Below are positions 8,513-18,238 of a DNA stretch of 55,747 nucleotides, piece after piece (position 1 is the stretch's first letter; each line of letters begins with the position of its first letter). Source of the stretch: CAWDMN01 sp963803155 (GTDB lineage Bacteria; Acidobacteriota; Terriglobia; Versatilivoradales; Versatilivoraceae); NCBI GenBank assembly GCA_963803155.1, contig CAWDMN010000077.1, positions 1-55,747 on the forward strand, written 5' to 3'. The position numbers and the translations under genes are program-made. The notes beneath the pieces are model-generated. The model was not told the DNA's origin. It did not search any database and was given only the letters and a program-made list of their open reading frames with translations.

Positions 8513-10075
8513 TTAATTTCTCAATTGCATGGCTCTGCCCAAGAAGGCAAAGGCGATCAACGCCATTGAAAGTGGAAGGAAAAACTCAGGGCGGCCGTTG
8601 TTGTGCGAGCCGATGTAATCCATTGCCGCGACTTTGTTGAGCGGGCCAAGGTACCAAATGACTATGTATAAAATTTCGAAGAGTTTGCTGGTTCGGCTCC
8701 ATACGCCTGAGGCAAGCGCAAGGGATGGAATGAAAATTGCGCCCGAAAGCAAAGCTAGCAAGCCGACTGTATCGCCATCCATAAGGAAGCGGACGATGGC
8801 GCCGACGCTGACAAACAGGGTAATGATAAATCCAGCCAGCCATTGCGCGGGAACTTGTCTCCACAATGGAGATGCAGAAGAGAAGGTCAACTGCTGGACG
8901 TTGTTATGGATTTCGCGGTTGCCCAAGGCAGACCAGATCAGAATGGGCCAAATCCATGCAATGGGAAGCGCGATCTTGCGTGTGACTGCAGATGGGTTGA
9001 CCACGCAGGCGATGATGATTCCACCCAGGATGGCGTACCACCACCAGCGCTGTCCTTTGAGGAGTAGTTTTAATTCAGCGAGGAGAACGCTGAAGAAACT
9101 GAATCGATTCGCGGCGCGGTTCAGCGGAGTCAGATGAGGCGCGGGTAAGGCTTGTGAAAAGAGGGTGGGTGCGAGGTCGGGTTGTGAGGCGCGGTTCTTT
9201 TTCCGCCTGGGCTTTTTGCGCGAGGGATCGAACCTGTCGAAGAAGAGTGCGGCGAGGAAGGTAAATCCGGCAGCAAGCCCAATCAGGGTAAATCGCGCGA
9301 AAATAATTGCGGGAGTCCATTGAACGCCTTCCCATCTGAAGGTGCCGCGTAGTTCTTCGCCGCTGTCGCCAAGTGAGAAATTGCCGTTGTAATCGGGATA
9401 AACCTGAGTGACTGCCTTTCCCATTTCGCGTTGTAGCAGGCCGAACCCCATCGGTTCAAATGCGGGATACTGCTTCAGGGTGCCGTTTTCAAAGAAGAGC
9501 GGCAAGCACGTGATAAACGCAAAGAAGTAGACGACGTTACCGAAGCCGCCCTGTAAAAATGGAATGGCTTCAAACAAGACGGCCGAGGCGGCGACGAGCG
9601 CCATGAGCGGCAACACCAGGAAAAGAAAAGGCTCAAGAAATACAATTAGATTGACCTGCCTGCTTTCGCCCTGCATGAACTGGATGACGATGCCCGCCAG
9701 CGCAAGCACCGCCACCATCGCCATTAACACGGCAAAGTTGCTCAACCATTTGCCCATCAAATAAAGCGAACGGGTGAGCGGCGTGGTCGCCATGATCTGT
9801 CCCACACCTGTTTCTCTATCGCGCGCCACGGAACCTTTGACGAGATAAAAGCCAAACCAGCCGAGGAAAAATGTGGCGATTAACGACATCATCGCGCCGA
9901 CCCACGCAGAATTAAATTCGCCGCGATACTTGCCCAGCTCCAATGCCATGTTGCCGTTGGCCGTTTGATAACCGAGGAAAACAGCCAGCCCGAGCATGAC
10001 GAGAAAACTGTAACGGCGGACACGCTCCAAAAAATCGGCGCGGGCCAAATGGTAGATGATGTGTGCGGAGTTCAT
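8513..10075 (-). CDS. ABC-2-type transporter permease
   Basis: A 520-residue polytopic membrane protein with about 12 hydrophobic segments in two halves separated by a basic, Pro-rich loop near residues 285-315 (DRFDPSRKKPRRKKNRASQP). The cytoplasmic stretch VARDRETGVGQIMATTPLTR after the second helix pair is typical of ABC-2 permeases. Its ATG overlaps the end of the upstream ATPase gene by 4 bp (10072-10075), so the pair is co-transcribed and probably translationally coupled. Substrate unknown; such pairs usually export drugs, peptides or lipids, or act in maturation of large membrane proteins. Confidence 0.85.
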   Translation of the reverse strand: MNSAHIIYHLARADFLERVRRYSFLVMLGLAVFLGYQTANGNMALELGKYRGEFNSAWVGAMMSLIATFFLGWFGFYLVKGSVARDRETGVGQIMATTPLTRSLYLMGKWLSNFAVLMAMVAVLALAGIVIQFMQGESRQVNLIVFLEPFLFLVLPLMALVAASAVLFEAIPFLQGGFGNVVYFFAFITCLPLFFENGTLKQYPAFEPMGFGLLQREMGKAVTQVYPDYNGNFSLGDSGEELRGTFRWEGVQWTPAIIFARFTLIGLAAGFTFLAALFFDRFDPSRKKPRRKKNRASQPDLAPTLFSQALPAPHLTPLNRAANRFSFFSVLLAELKLLLKGQRWWWYAILGGIIIACVVNPSAVTRKIALPIAWIWPILIWSALGNREIHNNVQQLTFSSASPLWRQVPAQWLAGFIITLFVSVGAIVRFLMDGDTVGLLALLSGAIFIPSLALASGVWSRTSKLFEILYIVIWYLGPLNKVAAMDYIGSHNNGRPEFFLPLSMALIAFAFLGRAMQLRN

Positions 10076-10941
10076 GATTTACCCCCAATGAAAAAGAGGT
10101 ACGCATCTTCGAGACTCGGTGAAACGGTTTGGGCGTTTGCATCCGGCTTGCTCTGGCTGACCACGCGCACCCGCACACCGTCGCTGCGGCGGATCGTGCC
10201 GCTGATGATATGTTTCAGTTTGAGCGCGGGCAGATCATCGCTGTGGATCGTCCACTCCCAAACTTTATTTTCAATTTCCATGAGCAAGTTTTCAGGCGCA
10301 GATTCCCGCAGGAGCTGGCCTTTGTTGAGCAACGCCATGTGTGTGCTGGTTGCTTCCACATCCGAAACAATGTGTGTGGACAAAATCACGATTCTTTCTC
10401 CCGATAAGTCCGAGAGCAGATTTCGAAAGCGGACTCTCTCTTCCGGATCCAACCCGGCGGTGGGTTCGTCGACGATGAGCAATTGTGGATCGTTGAGCAG
10501 TGCCTGCGCGATGCCCACGCGCTGCTTCATGCCGCCCGAATATCCGCCCAGCGGACGTTTTGCGGCCTGCACAAGGTTTGTGAGTTGAAGCAACTCATCA
10601 ATGCGTTTCTTGGCGGAATTGGCATCGAGTCCTTTTATGGCGGCCATGTATTCGAGAAATTCAACTGCGTTGAGATTCGGATAAACTCCAAAATCCTGCG
10701 GTAAATATCCAAGCACGTTGCGCAAGGTATCTGGCGATTTGACCACATCCGTGCCGTTCCACGTGATCGAGCCTTCGGTTGGTTTGGTGATGGTAGCCAA
10801 CATGCGCATGAACGTCGATTTGCCCGCGCCGTTTGGTCCGAGCAAGCCGAGAATGCCAGGTTTGATTTCGAGGGAGAAATCTTTTAATCCCCAGAAATTA
10901 CGTTTGTATTGTTTGCCGAGATTATGAATAGAAAGTTGCAT
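10072..10941 (-). CDS. ABC transporter ATP-binding protein
   Basis: A 289-residue ATPase that powers the permease encoded next to it. Walker A is GPNGAGKST at residues 35-43. The signature is YSGGMKQRVGIAQALL, Walker B is LLIVDEPTAGLDPEE, and the switch His follows in ILSTHIVSD. The C-terminal 60 residues form the small extra domain common in ABC-2 exporters. The start is supported by AGAGGTCTC before the ATG. The stop overlaps the permease start by 4 bp. No sensor kinase or regulator is adjacent, so regulation cannot be read here. Confidence 0.95.
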   Translation of the reverse strand: MQLSIHNLGKQYKRNFWGLKDFSLEIKPGILGLLGPNGAGKSTFMRMLATITKPTEGSITWNGTDVVKSPDTLRNVLGYLPQDFGVYPNLNAVEFLEYMAAIKGLDANSAKKRIDELLQLTNLVQAAKRPLGGYSGGMKQRVGIAQALLNDPQLLIVDEPTAGLDPEERVRFRNLLSDLSGERIVILSTHIVSDVEATSTHMALLNKGQLLRESAPENLLMEIENKVWEWTIHSDDLPALKLKHIISGTIRRSDGVRVRVVSQSKPDANAQTVSPSLEDAYLFFIGGKS

Positions 10942-11090
10942 GAGACCTCTTGGAAATGATGGAGGTTTTCTGTCGCAGGTTGTATACGAAATAAGGAGAA
11001 TTGAGTTGTATAAAAAGCCCGGGGGGATTTACCTGCACGCTTTGAAAATATTATTTCCAGGTATTCCCAGTATTCGAAACTTATCTTTTA

Positions 11091-11513
11091 TCATTGCCTG
11101 GAGAGCAAAGCCATTAATTGTTCAAGATGCTCTTTGTGATGTTCGTTGGGGTCAAATGGAACTGCGAGTGTGGATACTCTTTCAACCACGAATACCTGCC
11201 TGTTTCCAACGTGTCTATTTCAGGAACGGCTTCTCCCAATTCCAAAAAGCGGAGATACCTTCCCCTCCATTCTCGATGGTTGTCAACCCATGACCGTTCC
11301 CGGCAGGTTTCATATGTCCAGGCATTTGGTTTGTCCAGAGCATCTTTAGATTCGGATTCGAACTTTGTAGGCCGCCTGGGATATTCAGGCTCTGTATTAT
11401 GCAGAGCGGCTTCCATTCTTACAACGGAAAATTTATGCCAGGCTGTCAAATACGCGACGAAATCCTTGATGGGCACTGGAGAAAATAGTGCCTCACCAGG
11501 TTCTTTAGTCCTC
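11091..11513 (-). pseudogene. broken DinB/ClbS-like four-helix-bundle gene
   Basis: The frame from about 11513 to 11120 encodes a DinB-superfamily-like body: PIKDFVAYLTAWHKFSVV, then TYETCRERSWVDNHREW and ending GRYSWLKEYP. The expected C-terminal helix (PFDPNEHHKEHLEQLMALL) lies in the neighbouring frame and ends at a stop at 11091-11093. A single frameshift near 11160-11180 therefore separates the halves. The N-terminus is also short: an in-frame stop lies at about 11514, where the first helix should be, and the only start is a GTG at 11476. Family members (ClbS/DfsB and relatives) protect against colibactin-like or other electrophiles, or are uncharacterised. I rate it a pseudogene, though one frameshift could be an assembly error. 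Confidence 0.6.
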
Positions 11514-11521
11514 TAGCTTTC

Positions 11522-13570
11522 TTATTTCGATCGGATAATGGCGACGAATCCGCCGCCCGTCGCCAGGTCCACTTCAAGGGATCTGTCGGCTAAAATTGTC
11601 CGGCTTTCGATCCGGATAGCGTTCGGTTCTTCCGGGTCCATCGAGCCGTCCTGATAGAGCTCGATCCCACGGTTCCCCTGTCCAAGAAATCCGAGAGGGA
11701 TCGCGAGCCGCCGCGGAATGTCATTGGTGATTCCTCCCAGATACCAATCGGCGCCGCGCCGCCGGGCAACGATGATGAATTCCCCTGGCCGACCCGCCAG
11801 GAAACGGGTCTCGTCCCACGCCGTCGGGACCTTCTCGAGGAAAGTGAACCCCGGCTGGCCTTCGTAGGCCGCTGGAGTGTCGCACAGTTGGGGCATTGGA
11901 TTATCGTAGACAAGATAGAGGGCCAGGTGATGGCAACGGGTTCCAAGCACGTTGGGATTAATATTGCGGGCCTGGAAATCGCTTTTCGAGAGGGAGCGGA
12001 ATCCGCCGAGATGATAGTCTGTAGGGCCTGCCAGCGAGCGGGTGAAAGCGACGTCAACATTATGCTGAGTATCGCACTTCATGCTCCATTTCAAGTATTC
12101 CAGATTGAGCGCGCCTTCACGGTTGAATAGGTTCGGGAATGTGCGTTGCTCCCCGGTTGGATGGTAGGAGCCATGGAACTGAATATGGAGGTGGTGCCGG
12201 GCCGCGGATTCGAGCACACGCCAGCAGAAGTTGACCATTTCCTGGTCGTCCCGGTCGAGGAAATCCACCATCAGCCCCTGGATGCCCCAAGCCTCATAAT
12301 TCGTAAACGCCTCCTCTAGGTGAGCGGCAAGAGGCTGCCAGTGAACCCAGAGGCGGATCCCGACGCCCTTCTCCTTGCCATAAGCAACGATTCTCGCCAA
12401 ATCCAGCCCGGACCGCGGCTGAGTAATATCTGTATCCGGTCCCGGGTAAAAATCTACATGATTCTGCTTATGCCAGGGCCGATTGTCGCTCACGACGGCG
12501 TGATAAGCTATGCCATGGCGGGCGCAAAAATCGATATAGTCGCGGTGATATTCGAAAGTCATAAACCGACTTTTTTGCGGAAGCCCCTCTTCCGCCGATC
12601 CGTTCCACCAGTGCCAGGTGGTTTTTCCCGGGCGAATCCACGAAAAGTCTCCCTGCGGGGGCTCGTTCAGGCAAACCAGGAGGTCGCTCTCGATTTGCTT
12701 TCCCGCCTGATCGGCCAGCTGGATGACGCGCCAAGGGCTTTTGTGCGGCGTCCGTCCGATCACGGCAACGCCGGGCCGGTCCAGCCGCGGCGAGAGGAAC
12801 GTCCGGAGAACCGGCGCCTCGGACCCTGTGGCCCGCTGTAGGTACATTCCGGCAAAGTCGCGGAGAGCGGCCTCGGTGAGGAGGGCCGATGTCCCGTCCG
12901 GCCACTCGGCAAGCACCGGCAGTTCGATGAAAGACTTTAGAGGGACGAGCGGCAGAGGCGTACGCGTGTAAAGGCGCTCATGCGACCAGGCCAGAGAATC
13001 CGTCATCGTCAGCAGGAGGGTTGGAGCGCCCGCCAGACGAAATTCAGTCGATTCCGACTGGAGGACGAAATCCGAGAGCTTTGGCTGCTCGGGAAAGAGG
13101 TAGCGGAAGGCAACACCGTCGTCATAGGCGCGAACCTCGAGGTCCCAGAGTATCCCGCTCGAGCTCTCGAAACGGAGCTGGGCATGGGAGTACCGGTCAT
13201 GAACTGATCGACTCTTTCCCCAAGGCATCTGGAAGGTCTGGTCGGCACCATCTTCGCGCACCTCCATGAGCTTTGCGCCTTTTGCCACGTCCCCATGGCC
13301 CGCCAGCAAGATCTGGAAGGCCGATGGCTCGATCACTGCATGGCCCGAACGGGCGATGGCGTAAGTGGGAACAGCGCCGGAGATTGCGGGGAAGGTCACG
13401 GTGATCGTATTCTTGTCATCTGGCGACTTGACCATCACCGAACGCGAAGCGCCGCTACGGCCGCACGAGACCGTCATGATTGCAGCCACTGCCGCCAAGA
13501 AAAACAAAGTGAGGCAGCGCTGCCCAATCTTCGGCTCCAATGAATCGTCCAGACAATTACCGGTTTTCAT
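11522..13570 (-). CDS. GH97-family alpha-glycosidase, exported
   Basis: A 682-residue glycosidase. The N-terminus (about 20-37, LTLFFLAAVAAIMTVSCG) is a signal peptide with a possible lipobox Cys, so it may be an outer-membrane or periplasmic lipoprotein. Residues about 45-290 match the GH97 N-terminal beta-sandwich (VRAYDDGVAFRYLFP). The TIM barrel follows (TWHWWNGSAEEG, GIRLWVHWQPL, GLMVDFLDRDDQEMV), and a C-terminal beta domain ends the protein. In GH97 an Asp in the VDF-x-D region marks the retaining alpha-galactosidase type, which this sequence resembles more than inverting SusB; that choice is tentative. AGGAGGATTTCG precedes the ATG. It lies downstream of a Tat-exported TIM-barrel gene on the same strand, probably one transcript. 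Confidence 0.9.
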   Translation of the reverse strand: MKTGNCLDDSLEPKIGQRCLTLFFLAAVAAIMTVSCGRSGASRSVMVKSPDDKNTITVTFPAISGAVPTYAIARSGHAVIEPSAFQILLAGHGDVAKGAKLMEVREDGADQTFQMPWGKSRSVHDRYSHAQLRFESSSGILWDLEVRAYDDGVAFRYLFPEQPKLSDFVLQSESTEFRLAGAPTLLLTMTDSLAWSHERLYTRTPLPLVPLKSFIELPVLAEWPDGTSALLTEAALRDFAGMYLQRATGSEAPVLRTFLSPRLDRPGVAVIGRTPHKSPWRVIQLADQAGKQIESDLLVCLNEPPQGDFSWIRPGKTTWHWWNGSAEEGLPQKSRFMTFEYHRDYIDFCARHGIAYHAVVSDNRPWHKQNHVDFYPGPDTDITQPRSGLDLARIVAYGKEKGVGIRLWVHWQPLAAHLEEAFTNYEAWGIQGLMVDFLDRDDQEMVNFCWRVLESAARHHLHIQFHGSYHPTGEQRTFPNLFNREGALNLEYLKWSMKCDTQHNVDVAFTRSLAGPTDYHLGGFRSLSKSDFQARNINPNVLGTRCHHLALYLVYDNPMPQLCDTPAAYEGQPGFTFLEKVPTAWDETRFLAGRPGEFIIVARRRGADWYLGGITNDIPRRLAIPLGFLGQGNRGIELYQDGSMDPEEPNAIRIESRTILADRSLEVDLATGGGFVAIIRSK

Positions 13571-13703
13571 CGAAATCCTCCTGTGTGAGTGCCCCTTTCA
13601 TTTCCACCTCGCACCGGACAAGCTTTCAATCCAGTCGAGGACAGCTGCCAGAAAGAAAGTGATGCGTGGGCGGGCGACGAAGATCTATTGCCGTAGGATC
13701 AAT

Positions 13704-13736
13704 GTCGGCGCGGCTGGCACAACAAAAAATGAAAAT
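13704..13736 (+). repeat. repeat C, copy 1
   Basis: A copy of the short element whose consensus is CCAGCGYGGCTGGCACAACA followed by AGAGGATGAAAAT. Here the left stem is worn (GTCGGCGCGGCTGGC) and the tail is AAAAAATGAAAAT. It abuts repeat B copy 1. Other copies are at about 36311, 50840, 54187 and 54449. Confidence 0.7.
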
Positions 13737-13740
13737 GGGA

Positions 13741-13820
13741 TGATGGAGGCGGCCTGCCCTCCGGCTGTCTCCGCATGTTTGGCAAACTCAGGGCGCCCCG
13801 CCTCCATCCACGCTATTTTC
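13741..13820 (+). repeat. repeat B, copy 1 (palindromic, gene 3' end)
   Basis: One of three copies of an element about 80-95 bp long. It starts TGATGGAGGCGGCCTGCCCT and ends CCCGCCTCCATCCACGC, so its outer ends are inverted repeats (GGAGGCGG / CCGCCTCC). A central TTTGGCAAACTCAG is shared with the other copies (36217, 50744). It touches the stop codon of the TIM-barrel gene and could form a transcript-end hairpin. Confidence 0.8.
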
Positions 13821-14847
13821 AGAAGAGATACTCTTTCATCATCTTGACGTATTGTCGGCATGTCACTCTCATGTCGCTGCCAACGCTGTCCTGTTCAAGG
13901 GAAAGGAAATCTTGGAAGCCCACCGCTTTCACTGCCTCCGCGATGGCCTTAAAGTCCATGACTCCCTTGCCCACAGCCACATATTCACGCATGCGAGCGT
14001 CGATGTCGCGCAGATGAATGTTCATGAGATGACGGTTCACCTTGTGGACCGCAACGGGGGGATATTCACGTTGGTTCATGGCCCAGCCACAGTCGAGATT
14101 GAAGCCCAGGGCGGGATCACGGATGGCGTCCCAGAGGCGCAGGAAGCTGTCGGTGACAGGGAGCATGGTATGTGAGTGGTTCTCGATGGAGAATCTCAGG
14201 CCATGCCCCTTTGCGCACTCTACGCAGGCCTTGGTTGTTCCGACAAAAAGAGACCAGAGCTCATCCCAATCAAAGCCCGGTGCGATGTCGATGTGGAACT
14301 TTTCCCCGGGCTTGGGATCGGCCATGAAATAGCGGGGGAGGTACTCGCTGGAGGCGGTTAATTCCCGCGCCCAGGGAGCGACCATATTGACCATCGGAGC
14401 CCCGAGTTTACTGGCGATACGACAACCCTTCTCGAAGTAGTCGAGACTGCGATTCCGCTCCTCCGCATTCCTGCTCGTCAGACCTTCCACTACGGGCTGG
14501 AAAAAAGGGAATTGGATCACCTCCAGACGATTCCGTTCCAGTTGTTTTTTGATACGGTCAATTGTGGCCTGAGTCCAATACTCGTCAACATCCTTCCGCG
14601 AATTGGCGATGAGCTCCACGCCTTCGAAGCCGAGACTTCCAATGATATCGATGGCCTCTTCGGGGTGCGAACCGGGAGCGAGGCTATGGAAATTCCAGCT
14701 TACCGAGCCAACTCTGGCTCTCCGCTTGTTTCCTCCCCCACTAGCTTGTGACGGTGAGCCTGGTTGTAATGCAACCATACTGCCTGCTTGTGAAATGAAG
14801 CTACAACTCCCCAGGCCAAGGGCGGATAGGAATTCACGACGCCTCAT
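13819..14847 (-). CDS. Tat-exported sugar phosphate isomerase/epimerase-like TIM barrel
   Basis: A 342-residue xylose-isomerase-like TIM-barrel protein (AP endonuclease 2 superfamily). The N-terminus MRRREFLSALGLGS is a twin-arginine signal, so it probably acts folded in the periplasm. Metal-site residues of the superfamily are visible: E in LGFEGVELIA, the FSIENHSHTML motif, D/H in FNLDCGWAMNQ and NIHLRDIDARM, and E in FLSLEQD. AAGGAGAGAG precedes the ATG. It heads a two-gene unit with the GH97 gene. Exported members of this family have been linked to modification of sugars, including 3-keto sugars; the true reaction here is unknown. Confidence 0.85.
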   Translation of the reverse strand: MRRREFLSALGLGSCSFISQAGSMVALQPGSPSQASGGGNKRRARVGSVSWNFHSLAPGSHPEEAIDIIGSLGFEGVELIANSRKDVDEYWTQATIDRIKKQLERNRLEVIQFPFFQPVVEGLTSRNAEERNRSLDYFEKGCRIASKLGAPMVNMVAPWARELTASSEYLPRYFMADPKPGEKFHIDIAPGFDWDELWSLFVGTTKACVECAKGHGLRFSIENHSHTMLPVTDSFLRLWDAIRDPALGFNLDCGWAMNQREYPPVAVHKVNRHLMNIHLRDIDARMREYVAVGKGVMDFKAIAEAVKAVGFQDFLSLEQDSVGSDMRVTCRQYVKMMKEYLF

Positions 14848-15475
14848 TTTGCTCTCTCCTTAATGGCGAATTTACATACCGGAAAATTGGTCCACCAAAG
14901 CGAAGCTGACGTATCTGCGTCGAATCGACAGGAAACAAAAACAATCAAATACTGTCGATTCGTATCCCATGCCGTTTTGGAATATGCTACTCCTTATCAA
15001 GCGCCCCGAGCAATGATTCCGCAATGGACAGGGGGGCAACCGCCGGCACCGGCGGGTGGGACAACTTTTCCAGGAAAAGCTGGATGGTGCCGAGCAAGAT
15101 GGTGCTGTATAGATAATGCCGCTTATTTGAATTTTAAAAATTCCTAAAATCCATTTTAGAATAAAAACATATTGAAACAGGTTGGCTCCAAAAAGCGGAG
15201 GTTCGGGACGCTAAAGCAAGCACCAAGGGCTGCGCACCAGCAAGGGGCTTTAGTCCCTTGCGTTGCATCTGGGCCTCCATGGTTCATTGCGGTGATTTGC
15301 ATGTTACTTGAATGATTTCAGAATTTCGATGGAAAGGAAGTCCACCCCTGATGACAGGACTTCATTCATAAATTGATCTCAGTCTTTTGAACTTCCAAAA
15401 TCCTCTCGTCCACATATCGTGACCAATCGGCCTGTTGGATTGTATATTCCCGTCAGGCTTATCTAAAAAAAGCTT
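14848..15475. other. 628-bp gap upstream of two divergent or tandem minus-strand genes
   Basis: No open frame worth calling. It contains a GC-rich palindrome CGCCGGCACCGGCG near 15040 and the longer dyad at 15206-15258. Confidence 0.5.
15206..15258. repeat. imperfect hairpin GGGAcgCTAAAGC / GCTTTAGTCCC
   Basis: The left arm GGGACGCTAAAGC (15206-15218) pairs with the right arm GCTTTAGTCCC (15248-15258) around a 29-bp loop. Such GCTAAAGCCC palindromes are common dispersed intergenic repeats. It lies about 220 bp beyond the stop of the GT-C/TPR gene and could also act on that transcript. Confidence 0.5.
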
Positions 15476-17152
15476 CTACCGGCACTGAGCCATTCGTTGT
15501 TGTCCAATATTGGAGTCTGGGAATCGAAGGATCATTTGTTGGGCAACTTCGCGAGCAGCCGGCATACTTCCACGCTGGAGGTTTAAGTAAAAAAGATTAT
15601 CCCAAGCTTCAAGATAATTGGGATTAATCCAAATAGCTCGAGAACAGAATAATTCGGCACGATCCAGCATTTTCTTTGAATAGTAGACTCCGGCCAAATT
15701 ATTCAGGGCTAAGTCAAAGTCAGGTTTGGCATTGATGGCGGAATGGAAACTGGCTTCCGCCAGATCCCACCACTGTTTTTTGGCATAATATGTGCCAAGA
15801 TAAAAATGTGCCAAAGGAAGTTCCGGCGCAATCCGAGTAGCCAGATAATAATGGGTGCTGGCCAGATTGAACCGCTCCTCTTTTTTCTCAAAATAATAGC
15901 CCAGGTCTGTATGGGCGATGGCATTGTTGAAATCTTTTTCAAGGGAATCGGTCCATAGAGTAAGACTGTTTTTCCAAACCTCAGTAGTCTTGAGTGTCTG
16001 GTTTAGAAGAAAGATGAACCAACATCCAAGTAAGATTAACAACGTGCCTTTTATAAGCCTTAATGACTTTAAAAAGTCGAGTACTTTTTGTCCCAGAAAT
16101 CCAATCACAATCCAAATTCCAATTTGTGGGATATAAAGATACCGGTTGGCCATCTTGAATGGGATCGGAACGATATTCAGGACTGGAAGCATCATCAACA
16201 AAAAGAAAACCCACCAGAAAAAAAGAGACCGGCCCTGTTTAAAGATGATAAATGATATGACCAGCATGAGAATTAAAGACACCCACAATGATATTGTTGT
16301 CCAAGAATATATAGCATGCTCAAGATAGAGGATATTCATATGGACTGGGAAAAGAAGCAGCCCGATATATTCACCGAGAATCTTTGGGATCGTCAACAGT
16401 CCAATCCCGAACCCCTGCTTATGATAAGTTACCAATGACTGGTGGATTTGCGCCGCATGGATCGTCCAAAATGCCATCACCTCCGCCAAAATCAGGTATG
16501 GCATCTTTTCATATAGATTCAGTTCTCTAATCTTGCGTTTCCGGATAAACAAATCATATCCCAGGAAGACGGCGGCTGCGGTAACGGCGCTAATCTTCGA
16601 AAGAAGAGAGAGAAGATAACAAAAGATGGAGAGGATATAAAGAACTCTGGATCGAGAAATATGGCGCCGAATATATAAAAGGAAAGAAAGCAGGAAGAAC
16701 AACGCTCCTAATAAATTCTTTCGTTCCGAGGCCCAAAGAATGGATTCTACGTTGGTCGGATGGAGCGCAAAAAGGGAAATTGCCAACCAACGCACACCGG
16801 CAGGCAGATTCAATGAGACGAGCAAATAGTAAGCCAACACAACACAAATCAAGTGTAGGGCCAGATTATGCAGGTGATATCCTTTTGAATTTAAACCCCA
16901 GAGCTGATAGTCCAGCGCATAAGAAAGCATGGTGACCGGAATCTGATTGGAAACAAATGGATCGCGCGTGAGATGATGGAAATTGTCGACGCTCCAAGAG
17001 TGTATCCAGGGATTTTCAGTGATGTAATCTGGATCATCCCAATCGGTAAAATCATCAGGGAGATGTGAAATATAAAGCAAGGCGGTCAACAGCAGAATGA
17101 CAGTCAGTCCAATCTTGTCTTTGTGATGGGAGATGATTGCGGATAAAAACAT
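15476..17152 (-). CDS. GT-C-like multi-pass membrane protein with C-terminal TPRs
   Basis: A 558-residue inner-membrane protein. Residues 1-375 contain about ten hydrophobic helices. The first external loop carries FTDWDDPDYITENPWI, an acidic motif placed where GT-C glycosyltransferases bind metal and the lipid-linked donor. Residues about 400-550 contain at least three tetratricopeptide repeats (AHTDLGYYFEKKEE, AHFYLGTYYAKKQWWDLAEA, ALNNLAGVYYSKKMLDRAEL). The layout matches bacterial TMTC-like proteins, putative protein mannosyltransferases whose TPRs face the periplasm. Activity here is inference. Base composition looks more AT-rich than neighbouring genes, and it stands alone between gene-poor stretches, so transfer is possible. 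Confidence 0.75.
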   Translation of the reverse strand: MFLSAIISHHKDKIGLTVILLLTALLYISHLPDDFTDWDDPDYITENPWIHSWSVDNFHHLTRDPFVSNQIPVTMLSYALDYQLWGLNSKGYHLHNLALHLICVVLAYYLLVSLNLPAGVRWLAISLFALHPTNVESILWASERKNLLGALFFLLSFLLYIRRHISRSRVLYILSIFCYLLSLLSKISAVTAAAVFLGYDLFIRKRKIRELNLYEKMPYLILAEVMAFWTIHAAQIHQSLVTYHKQGFGIGLLTIPKILGEYIGLLLFPVHMNILYLEHAIYSWTTISLWVSLILMLVISFIIFKQGRSLFFWWVFFLLMMLPVLNIVPIPFKMANRYLYIPQIGIWIVIGFLGQKVLDFLKSLRLIKGTLLILLGCWFIFLLNQTLKTTEVWKNSLTLWTDSLEKDFNNAIAHTDLGYYFEKKEERFNLASTHYYLATRIAPELPLAHFYLGTYYAKKQWWDLAEASFHSAINAKPDFDLALNNLAGVYYSKKMLDRAELFCSRAIWINPNYLEAWDNLFYLNLQRGSMPAAREVAQQMILRFPDSNIGQQRMAQCR

Positions 17153-18010
17153 GGCTCGATGAACTCCAATGGACAGTCAATCCCTCAAACCACTGAACCA
17201 GTCGTGGGCTGTAGCCCGCAAATATTGCTTTTCCACTACACTCTTTCCGCCATTGTATCCGCATCCTGGGGAAATTTGGGACTCTGCTGAATAGTGCGGA
17301 TGGCTTATACCCAATCCTGAGCGGAGGAGGCCATGGAACTTGTCTCAGGCTGGGCCAGTTTTTCTTTACTCCATCGGGAGTAGCAACGACTGGTAGACTG
17401 TAAACTCTTGACTAACCACATAGCGCAGTTAGTGCCGTACATGAAAAGTTGCAGACTCTGACTCTCTAAGATTGAATTAAAGAGGTTAGCGGGAACGGTT
17501 TGATTCAAATTGAAACAATGACATACGTTGTTCGACTTTTCAACTTTGCAAGTGCGGCACGGGAATGCCTTACCAAGTATGGCCCTGGTAGTTTATAAAA
17601 AAAATGAGATCAAGCTCCAATAACTTTTAAAGAAATGTCAACAATTAAGGTCTGGCTCCGATTCCTATGGCCTAAATTCTCCAGCTATTTCCCCGCCCGC
17701 CCAGTCGATACCGATTGATCCCAATCCCGATGCCGAACGAAGCATAATGTCCTGAGCAGTGACGAGTCAACCCAGAAACCAAGTAAAGCCTCACAAATTC
17801 CAGCCGGTTCCACCGAAGTGCCAACATGGAAACCGATTACCCATTTTGGATATTTTTTTTCTCTATTATGCTTTCCACGAATTAAGGCATTCCTCATAAA
17901 CCAATGAAATAATTGCCTTTTTATTTGGCATTCCGCATGCAATATCCAAATTGCATCTATATTTTATCAATTATTAAGGTTGACTGGCAAAAAGACAAAA
18001 AGAGTTGAAA
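17153..18010. other. 858-bp stretch with no convincing gene
   Basis: Two minus-strand frames of 67 and 85 codons (17305-17508, 17685-17942) have no recognisable motif, no signal and no good ribosome site. The segment near 17641-17665 (TCAACAATTAAGGTCTGGCT) resembles the GGTCTGRCTCCGATTC motifs that accompany REP-type transposases. It probably holds decayed mobile DNA. Confidence 0.45.
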
Positions 18011-18178
18011 ATGTTTCCCAAACAGGAAGTCGAGAGACAAATTGACCGGTTAATTCAGGTAGCCCGCAAATTGCAGGAAAAGGCGGAAAATGCTCCCGGG
18101 TGGTTTGAAGCCATTCGGATCAGCCAAGCCATCGCGGAAGAAACCTGCCGGCTGGAAAAAGTTGCCAAGAAGTGCTGA
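18011..18178 (+). CDS. small helical protein, 55 residues (uncertain)
   Basis: An ATG frame encodes MFPKQEVERQIDRLIQVARK and ends in ETCRLEKVAKKC. The sequence is highly charged, with hydrophobic residues spaced as in an amphipathic helix or short coiled coil. There is no signal peptide or membrane segment. The upstream AAAGAG is a weak ribosome site. I do not recognise a family. It is the only frame in this gene-poor stretch whose composition looks protein-like; inverted REP-like elements begin about 60 bp downstream. Confidence 0.4.
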   Translation: MFPKQEVERQIDRLIQVARKLQEKAENAPGWFEAIRISQAIAEETCRLEKVAKKC

Positions 18179-18238
18179 CACATCCAAGGGGACTTTATTT
18201 CGGCCAGGAAAGACATTGAGGCTGAATCTCACAGAGAT

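Noticed and set aside
11118..11516. 132-codon plus-strand frame over the DinB/ClbS-like pseudogene
   Set aside because: The opposite strand shows family motifs in two frames; the plus-strand frame is Ser-rich without motifs.
17685..17942. 85-codon minus-strand frame
   Set aside because: No ribosome site or family motif; part overlaps low-complexity alternating sequence.
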